Both the position numbers and the translations under genes were made by a program. The notes beneath the pieces are model-generated. The model was not told the origin of the DNA. It made no database searches and saw only the letters and a program-made list of their open reading frames with translations. From an uncultured bacterium (lineage in GTDB: Bacteria; Bacteroidota; Bacteroidia; Bacteroidales; Bacteroidaceae), in assembly GCA_905215655.1 (NCBI GenBank), contig CAJMQT010000054.1, forward strand, positions 1 to 13,561: a stretch of 13,561 nucleotides of DNA, given 5' to 3'. Below, one piece after another: positions 5,018-12,395 of the stretch; position 1 is the stretch's first letter; each line of letters opens with the position of its first letter.

Positions 5018-6598
5018 ATGAAGATTTCGTTTTGTTTCTTGATACTTGCAACGCTGTTGCTCTCGTGCCGGCATGATGACGACGGGAAGATGCGGGCCGA
5101 GCTGGACCGCATCGACTCGATAGCGACAAGCGGGCGCAACAGGACTGCCGACTCGCTGCTGAAAAAGATTGACCCCGCGGCACTGGCAAGCGACGACCTG
5201 CGGGAGCGTTACCGACTGATAGACACGCACGTGCGCGTGGCGCGGAACAAGCCGCTTGACGACACGGCGCAGATAGACCAATCGATCGGATATTTCACGA
5301 AAAACAACGACATGGCGAGCCTTTCACGGATGTATTATTATAAAAGTTGCATTTATGAGAAGGACGCCAAGCGCTATCTGTCGTACATGAAGAAGGCAGA
5401 AGCCGCCGAGAAGAGCGCCGACCTGCCGTGGCTGCGCGCACTGCTTTACACCAACATCGCGCGGGAGAATTACCGCTCGGGGGCTTACCGCACGGGCATA
5501 GAATACGGTCGGAAGATGCTCCGCATACCGACGCTCGACAAGCATGTTGCTTGGAAATGCTCCGCCTGCAACACCCTTGCAATCGGCTACCTGTATTCAG
5601 GCATGAAAGACAGCGCCGCCTATTATCTTAAAAAGGTGGAGCCGTTCATCAGTCAGATTACCCTTAAAGAGGACCGGATGAACTTTTACACGAACACGGG
5701 TATCATTTACATTAATTTAGGGCTGAACGAGAAGGCGTGTGACATGTTCGAGAAGGCGCTGAAAGAGATACCGAGCGCGCTGACACGCGCCAATCTTGCC
5801 GAGATTTACTGTATTTTAGGCAGGAAAGCAGAGGCGAGAAAACTGCTGAAAGAGGCGTGGCAGGACGCCGATTACTCGATAAAATCGGAGATTTTGCGCA
5901 TTTACGGCGTCATTGCCGAGGACGAGAAGCATTTTAAGGAGGCGTCAGACTATTACCGGAAGTCGCAGACATACAACGACAGCGCCGTCACAAGTCGCAA
6001 GACGGAGGAGGTGATAGCTGTTCAGAAAGACAGCGACAGCGAGGAAGAAGCAAGAAACAGAGACACGAAAGAAAACCTGACGCTCGGCATTGTTGCCGCC
6101 GTCGTGCTCGCGATGATCGTCATTGCTGTCGTGGCACATCGCCGCAGGATTAACAGAGTGCGGAAAATCGTCGATGAAACGGGCGAAAAAGTAACAAAAT
6201 ACACGGCAATGCTCGAAGAGGCGGAGCGTTCGAAGATACGCAACGAGAGCGAGATAAAACAACTGAGGGCAAAGCTTAACGAGGCGAAGACACGCCATGC
6301 GGCCGTACTCGGGCGCGGACAGCGGCTCTGCGAGCGTCTCTTCCCCGACGGGACGACGGCCGAATGGAGCAAAGCCGACTTTGAGGCGGCGGTGGAATAC
6401 ATACGCGGCAAAAAGCCGGAGGAGGTGGAAAGCATCGAGACGGAATACGGACGGATGACCGCCCACGGCAAATTTTTCCTACTTATGGAAAGCGTTTGCG
6501 ACAACACCAACGACCTTGCAAGAATAATGAACATATCGCCGAGCGCCGTAAGAACAATGAGGCACAGGCTGAGAAAACGGAAAATTGTGTCCGATTAG
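5018..6598 (+). CDS. TPR lipoprotein with transmembrane segment and C-terminal HTH
   Basis: The product has 526 residues. It begins with a lipoprotein signal, LLLSC with the lipidation cysteine at 17, followed by RHDDDG. A long alpha-helical TPR region covers about 60-325 (for example YTNTGIIYINLGLNEKACDM and ANLAEIYCILGRKAEARKLL). A single membrane segment lies at 355-373, then a charged coiled coil (about 376-430). A C-terminal module ends in NDLARIMNISPSAVRTMRHR (498-517), which looks like a LuxR/GerE-type helix-turn-helix. The layout suits a membrane-bound one-component regulator that senses with periplasmic TPRs and binds DNA in the cytoplasm; such proteins are frequent in Bacteroidetes, but I know no characterised orthologue. 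The N-terminus would be lipid-anchored and the middle membrane-anchored. It is monocistronic and precedes the dcw operon by 236 bp. Its divergent partner is the barrel gene, a candidate target. Confidence 0.8.
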   Translation: MKISFCFLILATLLLSCRHDDDGKMRAELDRIDSIATSGRNRTADSLLKKIDPAALASDDLRERYRLIDTHVRVARNKPLDDTAQIDQSIGYFTKNNDMASLSRMYYYKSCIYEKDAKRYLSYMKKAEAAEKSADLPWLRALLYTNIARENYRSGAYRTGIEYGRKMLRIPTLDKHVAWKCSACNTLAIGYLYSGMKDSAAYYLKKVEPFISQITLKEDRMNFYTNTGIIYINLGLNEKACDMFEKALKEIPSALTRANLAEIYCILGRKAEARKLLKEAWQDADYSIKSEILRIYGVIAEDEKHFKEASDYYRKSQTYNDSAVTSRKTEEVIAVQKDSDSEEEARNRDTKENLTLGIVAAVVLAMIVIAVVAHRRRINRVRKIVDETGEKVTKYTAMLEEAERSKIRNESEIKQLRAKLNEAKTRHAAVLGRGQRLCERLFPDGTTAEWSKADFEAAVEYIRGKKPEEVESIETEYGRMTAHGKFFLLMESVCDNTNDLARIMNISPSAVRTMRHRLRKRKIVSD

Positions 6599-6760
6599 GA
6601 ATAAGGGGTCGAAAATCAGGAGCTAAAATACATAGCCGGATATTTGTCACAAATATTCTGTTTCTCTTGTTTCAACATTACTCACAGAACATTTCAATTC
6701 ATGATTTCCGACTTATGATTTCTGACCGGACAGTCTCCTCTTCTGTTAAAAAATAAATTT

Positions 6761-6790
6761 TTGTGGTGAATTGTGGTGAATTGTGGAGCA
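6761..6790 (+). promoter_or_regulatory. MraZ box: three 10-bp-phased GTGG repeats
   Basis: TTGTGGTGAA at 6761-6770 is repeated exactly at 6771-6780, and TTGTGGAGCA follows at 6781-6790. MraZ binds tandem G-rich repeats spaced about one helical turn in front of its own gene (TGGGA-N5 in Escherichia coli). These repeats overlap the place where the -33 region of the downstream promoter should be, so binding would be expected to repress the whole dcw operon. Confidence 0.8.
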
Positions 6791-6797
6791 AAATACA

Positions 6798-6805
6798 TAT
6801 CTTTG
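6798..6805 (+). promoter_or_regulatory. -7 element of the dcw operon promoter
   Basis: TATCTTTG matches TAnnTTTG, 29 bp before the mraZ ATG. The -33 position falls in the second and third GTGG boxes rather than on a clean TTTG. Confidence 0.65.
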
Positions 6806-6834
6806 CATAATTGAATTCATATTAATATGTACGT

Positions 6835-7299
6835 ATGCGCTTTCTCGGCAATATAGAAGCAAAAACCGACGCCAAGGGCAGAGCTTTTCTGCCCGCCGCC
6901 TTCCGTAAGGAGTTGCAAGACTCGAACGAGGGCTTCCTTGTCATGCGCAAAGACGTATTCCAACCTTGCTTGGTGCTCTACCCCGGCTCCGTATGGAACA
7001 CACAGATGGACAGACTGAGGCATAAACTCAACCGCTGGGACAGCAATCATCAGCAGATTTTCAGACAGTTCGTTTCCGACGCCGAGGTGATAACACTCGA
7101 CGCGAACGGTCGTTTCCTTATATCCAGACGCTTTCAAAAGCTCGCCGGAATAACGCAGGCGATAAGATTTATCGGCATGGACGACACCATCGAGATATGG
7201 AGCGGCGAACAGACGGAAGAGCCGTTTATGACGGCGGAGGACTTCGGCAGACGGATAGAAGAAGTAATGAAAGACAGCGGGGAAGAGATAAGGTTCTGA
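6835..7299 (+). CDS. mraZ: MraZ, transcriptional regulator of the dcw cluster
   Basis: The product (154 residues) has the MraZ double SpoVT/AbrB fold. The N-terminal half carries MRFLGNIEAKTDAKGRAFLP (1-20) with the DxKGRxxxP hallmark at 12-20. The second half has DANGRFLIS (89-97), where the usual closing proline is serine. In other bacteria MraZ forms a ring-shaped oligomer that binds tandem repeats before its own gene and represses the dcw operon, with RsmH activity counteracting it. Matching boxes lie at 6761-6790. The ATG at 6835 gives the conserved N-terminus exactly; the ATG at 6827 is out of frame. First gene of the dcw operon, 50 bp ahead of rsmH. Confidence 0.96.
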   Translation: MRFLGNIEAKTDAKGRAFLPAAFRKELQDSNEGFLVMRKDVFQPCLVLYPGSVWNTQMDRLRHKLNRWDSNHQQIFRQFVSDAEVITLDANGRFLISRRFQKLAGITQAIRFIGMDDTIEIWSGEQTEEPFMTAEDFGRRIEEVMKDSGEEIRF

Positions 7300-7349
7300 G
7301 CAGACGCCCCACCCCGCTCCACAATCACACAGACGCAACAGCAAAAACA

Positions 7350-8273
7350 ATGATTACCACCGCAGAGACATATCACGTGCCCGTTCTTCTGACGGAAAGC
7401 ATCGACGGACTCGACATCCGCGAAGGAGGCGTCTACGTAGACGTGACCTTCGGAGGAGGCGGTCACAGCCGCGAAATACTGTCACGCCTGCGCGAAAAGG
7501 GAGGACATCTGTACGGCTTCGACCAAGACGCCGACGCCGAAAGGAATATTCCGGAGGACGAAAACTTCACCTTCGTGAGGAGCAACTTCCGCTATCTGAA
7601 AAACTGGATGCGGTATTACGGAGTGGAGAAGATCGACGGACTGATAGCCGACCTCGGCGTGTCGAGCCACCACTTCGACGATGAGACGCGCGGATTTTCA
7701 TTCCGCTTCGACGCTCCGCTCGACATGCGGATGAACAAACGGGACGGCATAACGGCGGCGGACATCGTAAACAAATATGACGAAGACCGGCTGGCCGACG
7801 TATTCTACCTGTACGGCGAACTGAAAAATTCAAGGAAGATAGCCGCCGTACTTGCAAAAGCGCGGCAGCAAAAGCCGATAGTAACGACGCAAGACTTCCT
7901 TACGGCGGTGTCGCCATTGTTCAAACGGGAGCGCGAGAAGAAGGATATGGCACGATTGTTTCAGGCTCTGCGCATAGAGGTTAACAAGGAGATGACGGCT
8001 CTGAAAGAAATGCTTGCCGCCGCAACAGATCTGTTGCGCGACGGCGGACGGCTGTCGGTCATAACATATCACAGCATCGAAGACCGCATCGTAAAGAACA
8101 TCATAAAAAGCGGAAATCCCGAAGGCAGACTGACACAGGACTTCTTCGGACGTGTGGAGACGCCTTACCGTGCCGTCAACAGCAAGGTAATCGTGCCCGA
8201 TAAGGACGAGCAGGAGCGTAACCCGAGAAGCAGAAGTGCGAAACTGAGAATAGCGGAAAAAATCCATGAGTGA
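7350..8273 (+). CDS. rsmH: 16S rRNA (cytosine(1402)-N(4))-methyltransferase RsmH (MraW)
   Basis: RsmH uses S-adenosylmethionine to methylate N4 of C1402 in the decoding centre of 16S rRNA. The 307-residue length is close to the E. coli enzyme (313). Seen in order: HVPVLLTESIDGL (9-21), the SAM-binding loop VDVTFGGGGHSREIL (30-44), GFDQDADA (56-63), DGLIADLGVSSHHFDD (96-111) with RGFSF, PLDMRMN (123-129), FQALRIEVNKE (204-214), ITYHSIEDRIVK (238-249) and the C-terminal NPRSRSAKLR (291-300). The frame stays open upstream to 7197, but that stretch lies inside mraZ, is low-quality arginine-rich sequence, and the family N-terminus begins at the ATG at 7350. The last codons overlap ftsL by 8 bp (ATGAGTGA), indicating translational coupling. 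Confidence 0.96.
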   Translation: MITTAETYHVPVLLTESIDGLDIREGGVYVDVTFGGGGHSREILSRLREKGGHLYGFDQDADAERNIPEDENFTFVRSNFRYLKNWMRYYGVEKIDGLIADLGVSSHHFDDETRGFSFRFDAPLDMRMNKRDGITAADIVNKYDEDRLADVFYLYGELKNSRKIAAVLAKARQQKPIVTTQDFLTAVSPLFKREREKKDMARLFQALRIEVNKEMTALKEMLAAATDLLRDGGRLSVITYHSIEDRIVKNIIKSGNPEGRLTQDFFGRVETPYRAVNSKVIVPDKDEQERNPRSRSAKLRIAEKIHE

Positions 8274-8712
8274 AGATATCAAAGAAATAACAAACGCGGA
8301 AGAGACGGCAGAAGTGCGCAAAGAAGAGCCTTCGCCACTGAAAGAGGCGATAATATCGCAGGCGATCGAGGGTGAAAACCCGCAGTCGTCCAACTTCACC
8401 TTGCGTAAAATATTGGGTGGAGACTTCCTCTCGGCAGACATGCTCAGACGGCAGATCTGGGTGATTGTGATAATAGCCGCCTTCACATTGGTCTATGTGT
8501 CAAACCGTTACAGCTGTCAGAAAGACCTGCTGGAACTCAACGAACTGAACGAGAAACTTATAGACGCGAAGTACAGGGCGCTGTCAAGCTCAAGCGAACT
8601 GACCGAAATAACCCGCGAGAGCAACGTGCTCCAGATGCTGAAAAACAACAAAGACAGCATACTGCACATAGCCGACCAACCACCATATATTATAACAATT
8701 CCTGCGCAATGA
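8266..8712 (+). CDS. ftsL: FtsL-like cell division protein (Bacteroidetes type)
   Basis: This 148-residue protein has a cytoplasmic, acidic N-terminal tail of about 60 residues, one membrane span (about 64-79, IWVIVIIAAFTLVYVS), and a short extracytoplasmic part with a coiled coil (about 84-126, LLELNELNEKLIDAKYRA). Bitopic topology, size and position between rsmH and ftsI identify it as FtsL, the partner of FtsB/DivIC and FtsQ in the divisome, which activates FtsWI septal synthesis. Sequence similarity to E. coli FtsL is not visible, as usual for this fast-evolving protein; the call rests on topology and synteny. It overlaps rsmH by 8 bp and ftsI by 4 bp (ATGA at 8709-8712). Confidence 0.88.
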   Translation: MSEDIKEITNAEETAEVRKEEPSPLKEAIISQAIEGENPQSSNFTLRKILGGDFLSADMLRRQIWVIVIIAAFTLVYVSNRYSCQKDLLELNELNEKLIDAKYRALSSSSELTEITRESNVLQMLKNNKDSILHIADQPPYIITIPAQ

Positions 8713-10865
8713 GTAAGCAATTCGACAGAAAAAAGATAATGCCAAGATACAGAATCATATCTTATTTTATGGTTCTGGTAGGTCTTGCAATAATCGGTAA
8801 AGCCTTGTATATAAGCACGGTAAAGCGCGATTATTGGATAAAAGTGGCGTCGCGACTGAAAAAAGACAGCGTGGACGTGCTGCCGACGAGAGGTAACATA
8901 CTGAGCTGCGACAGCCGGTTGATGGCAAGTTCGCTGCCGGAATTCCGCCTTTACATGGACTTTCAGGCGGGCGGAGAGAAGAAAGACTCGCTCTGGCAGT
9001 TGAAAGTTGACAGTATCTGCATGGGGCTTCATGAGATATTCCCCGAGAAATCAGCCGCCGAATTCAAGCGCGACCTCGAAGAAGGAAGAGCGAAGAAGAG
9101 CCAGAACTGGCCCGTATGGCGCCGCCGCGTGTCGTACAACGTTTATTCAGAGGTGAAAAAGCTGCCTGTCTTCAACCTCTCTCCATACAAAGGCGGATTT
9201 CACGTCGAGTCATTCAACGCCCGCCAACGCCCGTTCGGCTCGCTGGCACAGCGCACCGTGGGCGACATGTTCGGTGCGAAAGATACGGCACGTTGCGGTC
9301 TCGAACTGTCGTTCGACTCAATCCTTCGGGGTAAGACCGGCAAGATAAGTCGGCGCAAAGTGATGAACAAATACCTGAGTATCACGACGCAAGAGCCCGA
9401 AAACGGTGCCGACATCGTTACAACAATCGACGTCAACATGCAGGACTTGGCGGAGCGCGCACTCGTCGACGAACTGAAAGAAATCAACGGAAACGTGGGC
9501 GTCGCGATAGTCATGGAGGTAAAAACGGGCGACATCAAGGCAATAGTCAATATGTCGAAATGCGGCGAAGGCATATATCGCGAAATTAAAAACAGCGCCG
9601 TTTCCGACCTGCTCGAACCCGGCTCGGTGTTCAAGACGGCGTCAATCATGGTGGCGTTGGACGACGGAGTGGTCGACACAACTTACAGAGTTGACACCGG
9701 AAGCGGCATTTGGGACATGTACGGAGCCAAGATGCGCGACCACAACTGGCACCGCGGCGGCTATCAGACGCTTACCTTGCCACAGACATGGGAGTACAGT
9801 TCAAACATCGGAGTAAGCCGGATTATCGACAAATTCTACGGCAAGAACCCTGAAAAGTTTGTCGAAGGTATCAGCCGACTGGGACTCAGAGAGAACCTTA
9901 ACATACCTCTTGTCGGTGCCACTCCTCCCCGAATACGCATGCCGAAGAAGAACGACAGAGGGCAATACGTCAATTGGAGCAAGACTGCCTTGCCGTGGAT
10001 GAGCATAGGTTACGAGACCCAAGTGCCGCCAATCTCTACCCTTACGTTCTACAACGCGATAGCAAACAACGGCACGATGGTACGTCCGAGATTTGTAAAA
10101 CAGGTGGTAAAGGACGGTCAGGTGATACGTGAATTTCCCACGGAAGTGATAAAACAGAAGATCTGTAAGGAGAAAACGCTGCGCGAAATACAGACAATCC
10201 TGGAGCATGTTGTCAGTCAAGGACTTGGCAAGAAAGCCGGTTCGCCATCGTTCAAGGTGGCAGGCAAGACCGGCACGGCACAGATATCGAAAGGCGCGGG
10301 AGGATATAAATCCGGGCAGGTTAACTATCTTTTGAGTTTTGCCGGATACTTTCCTGCCGACGCGCCGAGGTACAGTTGCATCGTGTGCATCCAGAAATCA
10401 GGACTTCCCGCATCGGGAGGCGGCATGAGCGGAGTGGTGTTCCACAACATAGCCGAAGGCATAATGGCGCAAAGTCTGAAACTCGACGTTACAGACGCAC
10501 GCGACTCTCTGTCTGTTCTTCTGCCTGATGTGAAAGACGGAAACATCGCCGCCGCAAGCTACGTTCTCGGTCGGTTGGGCATAAATACCAACAAAAACTG
10601 GAGCGGAAGTTACGCCGACGGCAACCCGATATGGGGCAAAGCGCAAAACAACAAATCGAGCGTCTATCTTGCAAAAGGTGCTCAATACAACAGCAAAATC
10701 ATACCCGACGTAAAGGGAATGGGCGCCAGAGACGCCGTCTATCTGCTTGAAAGCAGAGGCGTGAAGGTAAGAATTTACGGACGCGGAAAGGTCACGGAGC
10801 AGAGCCTTCCGTCAGGACATATAATAAAGAAGGGCGAGGTATGCTCGCTGAAACTTGAAATATAA
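8709..10865 (+). CDS. ftsI: FtsI/PBP3-type class B penicillin-binding protein with PASTA domain
   Basis: Septal peptidoglycan DD-transpeptidase, 718 residues. After a short cytoplasmic tail comes one membrane anchor (about 15-36), then the dimerisation/pedestal domain with the LPTRGNIL motif (58-65). The transpeptidase domain has all three active-site motifs: EPGSVFK (303-309, nucleophile S306, K309), SSN (364-366) and KTGT (520-523). A single C-terminal PASTA domain covers about 663-718 (IIPDVKGMGARDAVYLLESR). One PASTA and a length over 700 are usual for the dcw-encoded PBP of Bacteroidetes; E. coli FtsI lacks PASTA and is shorter. A low-complexity polar linker (about 625-660) joins the domains. 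It overlaps ftsL by 4 bp; murE follows after 55 bp. It should work with FtsW at the septum; ftsW is not in the window. Confidence 0.95.
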   Translation: MSKQFDRKKIMPRYRIISYFMVLVGLAIIGKALYISTVKRDYWIKVASRLKKDSVDVLPTRGNILSCDSRLMASSLPEFRLYMDFQAGGEKKDSLWQLKVDSICMGLHEIFPEKSAAEFKRDLEEGRAKKSQNWPVWRRRVSYNVYSEVKKLPVFNLSPYKGGFHVESFNARQRPFGSLAQRTVGDMFGAKDTARCGLELSFDSILRGKTGKISRRKVMNKYLSITTQEPENGADIVTTIDVNMQDLAERALVDELKEINGNVGVAIVMEVKTGDIKAIVNMSKCGEGIYREIKNSAVSDLLEPGSVFKTASIMVALDDGVVDTTYRVDTGSGIWDMYGAKMRDHNWHRGGYQTLTLPQTWEYSSNIGVSRIIDKFYGKNPEKFVEGISRLGLRENLNIPLVGATPPRIRMPKKNDRGQYVNWSKTALPWMSIGYETQVPPISTLTFYNAIANNGTMVRPRFVKQVVKDGQVIREFPTEVIKQKICKEKTLREIQTILEHVVSQGLGKKAGSPSFKVAGKTGTAQISKGAGGYKSGQVNYLLSFAGYFPADAPRYSCIVCIQKSGLPASGGGMSGVVFHNIAEGIMAQSLKLDVTDARDSLSVLLPDVKDGNIAAASYVLGRLGINTNKNWSGSYADGNPIWGKAQNNKSSVYLAKGAQYNSKIIPDVKGMGARDAVYLLESRGVKVRIYGRGKVTEQSLPSGHIIKKGEVCSLKLEI

Positions 10866-10871
10866 CACAAA

Positions 10872-10910
10872 AGAGCTTGAACTTTAAATAAATAGAGCTT
10901 GAACTTTAAA
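10872..10910 (+). repeat. 17-bp direct repeat between ftsI and murE
   Basis: AGAGCTTGAACTTTAAA is present at 10872-10888 and exactly again at 10894-10910, a 22-bp period. Together the copies fill most of the 55-bp gap, the largest within this operon. It may be a recent small tandem duplication or a repeated binding site; no promoter consensus is visible in it. Confidence 0.75.
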
Positions 10911-10920
10911 AGAAAAGAGT

Positions 10921-12381
10921 ATGTTACTTAAAGAGCTGATTAAAAACATCCGACCCGTTAAAATAGCGGGTTCCACGGAAGCGGACATCAAGGGCGTAAA
11001 CATCGACTCACGCCGAATAGGACAAGGACACTTGTTCGTTGCGATGAAAGGCACGCAGGTTGACGGTCACACATTCATCGAGAAAGCAATCGGACTGGGC
11101 GCCGTTGCCGTATTATGCGAGGACATGCCCGCAGCGTTAGCCGATGGAGTGACATACATTCAGGTGCAATCCACCGAAGACGTGGTGGGCGAACTTGCCA
11201 CAGCCTTTTACGGACGACCGTCGGAGAAGTTGCGTCTTGTCGGCGTGACGGGCACCAACGGAAAGACAACCATCGCCACCTTATTATATAATATGTTCCG
11301 AAAGCTCGGTTATAAGTGCGGACTTCTGTCAACCGTCTGCAACTACATCGAGGACGAAGCGATACCAACCAGCCACACGACGCCCGATCCGATAGAGCTG
11401 AACGCACTGCTCGGCAGGATGGTTGACGCCGGATGCCAGTACGCCTTCATGGAATGCAGCTCTCATGCGATAGCCCAAAAGAGAATAGGCGGACTGCGTT
11501 TCGCCGGCGGAATATTCACAAACCTGACACGGGACCACCTCGATTATCATAAGACATTCGAAAACTATCGCGACGCTAAGAAGGCTTTCTTCGACGGTTT
11601 GCCAAAAGGCGCTTTCGCGATAACCAACGCTGACGACAAGAACGGAATGGTAATGGTTCAAAACACGAAAGCAACGGTCAAGACATACTCAACCCGCAGC
11701 ATGGCGGACTTTAAGGCGAAGCTGCTTGAATGCCACTTCGGCGGAATGTATCTTGAAGTCAACGGTCGTGAAGTCGGCGTGCAATTTATCGGCAAATTCA
11801 ACGTGAGCAACCTCTTGGCGGTGTACGGCGCGGCTGTAATGCTTGGCGAAGAACCGGACAATGTGCTCGTTGTAATGAGCACGCTTAAAAGCGTCAGCGG
11901 TCGTCTTGACCCCGTTCATTCGCCCGAGGGCTACACGGCCATCGTGGATTATGCCCACACTCCCGACGCATTGGAGAACGTATTGAAGGCTATTCATGAA
12001 GTTCTTGACGGCAAAGGTCACGTCATAACGGTCTGCGGAGCAGGCGGAAACCGTGACAAGGGCAAGCGTCCCATCATGGCGCAGGAGGCTGTGAAGCAGA
12101 GCGATAAAGTCATCATAACGAGCGACAACCCGCGTTTCGAGGAGCCGCAAGACATCATCAACGACATGCTTGCAGGTCTTACGCCGCAACAGATGAAGAA
12201 AGTATTGAGCATAGTCGACCGCAAAGAGGCGATCCGCACGGCGTGCATGCTGGCACAGAAGGGCGACGTCATCCTCATTGCGGGCAAGGGACACGAAGAC
12301 TATCAGGAAATAAAAGGAGTGAAACACCACTTCGACGACAAAGAGATAGTCCGCGAAATCTTCGACAGTCAGAACAATTAA
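10921..12381 (+). CDS. murE: UDP-MurNAc-L-Ala-D-Glu:meso-diaminopimelate ligase MurE
   Basis: MurE adds the third amino acid to the UDP-MurNAc dipeptide at the cost of ATP in the cytoplasm. The product has 486 residues. The N-terminal UDP-substrate domain contains GVNIDSRRIGQGHLFVAMKG (25-44), and the ATP loop is VTGTNGKTT (109-117). Further features are TTPDP (153-157), MECSSHAIAQKR (177-188), NLTRDHLDYH (201-210) and the probable carbamylated lysine in YRDAKKAFF (K220). The C-terminal domain holds DYAHTPDAL (343-351) and the amino-acid selectivity motif DNPR (402-405), whose arginine marks meso-diaminopimelate rather than lysine as substrate. GAGGNRDKGKRP (373-384) and IAGKGHEDYQ (453-462) complete the family pattern. 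mraY starts 14 bp after the stop codon. Confidence 0.96.
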   Translation: MLLKELIKNIRPVKIAGSTEADIKGVNIDSRRIGQGHLFVAMKGTQVDGHTFIEKAIGLGAVAVLCEDMPAALADGVTYIQVQSTEDVVGELATAFYGRPSEKLRLVGVTGTNGKTTIATLLYNMFRKLGYKCGLLSTVCNYIEDEAIPTSHTTPDPIELNALLGRMVDAGCQYAFMECSSHAIAQKRIGGLRFAGGIFTNLTRDHLDYHKTFENYRDAKKAFFDGLPKGAFAITNADDKNGMVMVQNTKATVKTYSTRSMADFKAKLLECHFGGMYLEVNGREVGVQFIGKFNVSNLLAVYGAAVMLGEEPDNVLVVMSTLKSVSGRLDPVHSPEGYTAIVDYAHTPDALENVLKAIHEVLDGKGHVITVCGAGGNRDKGKRPIMAQEAVKQSDKVIITSDNPRFEEPQDIINDMLAGLTPQQMKKVLSIVDRKEAIRTACMLAQKGDVILIAGKGHEDYQEIKGVKHHFDDKEIVREIFDSQNN

Positions 12382-12395
12382 AACGGCATAAAAGC

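Noticed and set aside
6684..6730. Imperfect repeat around ATGATTTCCGACTT / ATGATTTCTGACC before the MraZ boxes
   Set aside because: Only two short imperfect copies with no evident role; possibly debris of another intergenic repeat.
7197..7349. 51-codon N-terminal extension of RsmH
   Set aside because: It lies largely in the 3' part of mraZ in another frame, its composition is arginine-rich and unlike the family, and the ATG at 7350 gives the normal N-terminus and length.
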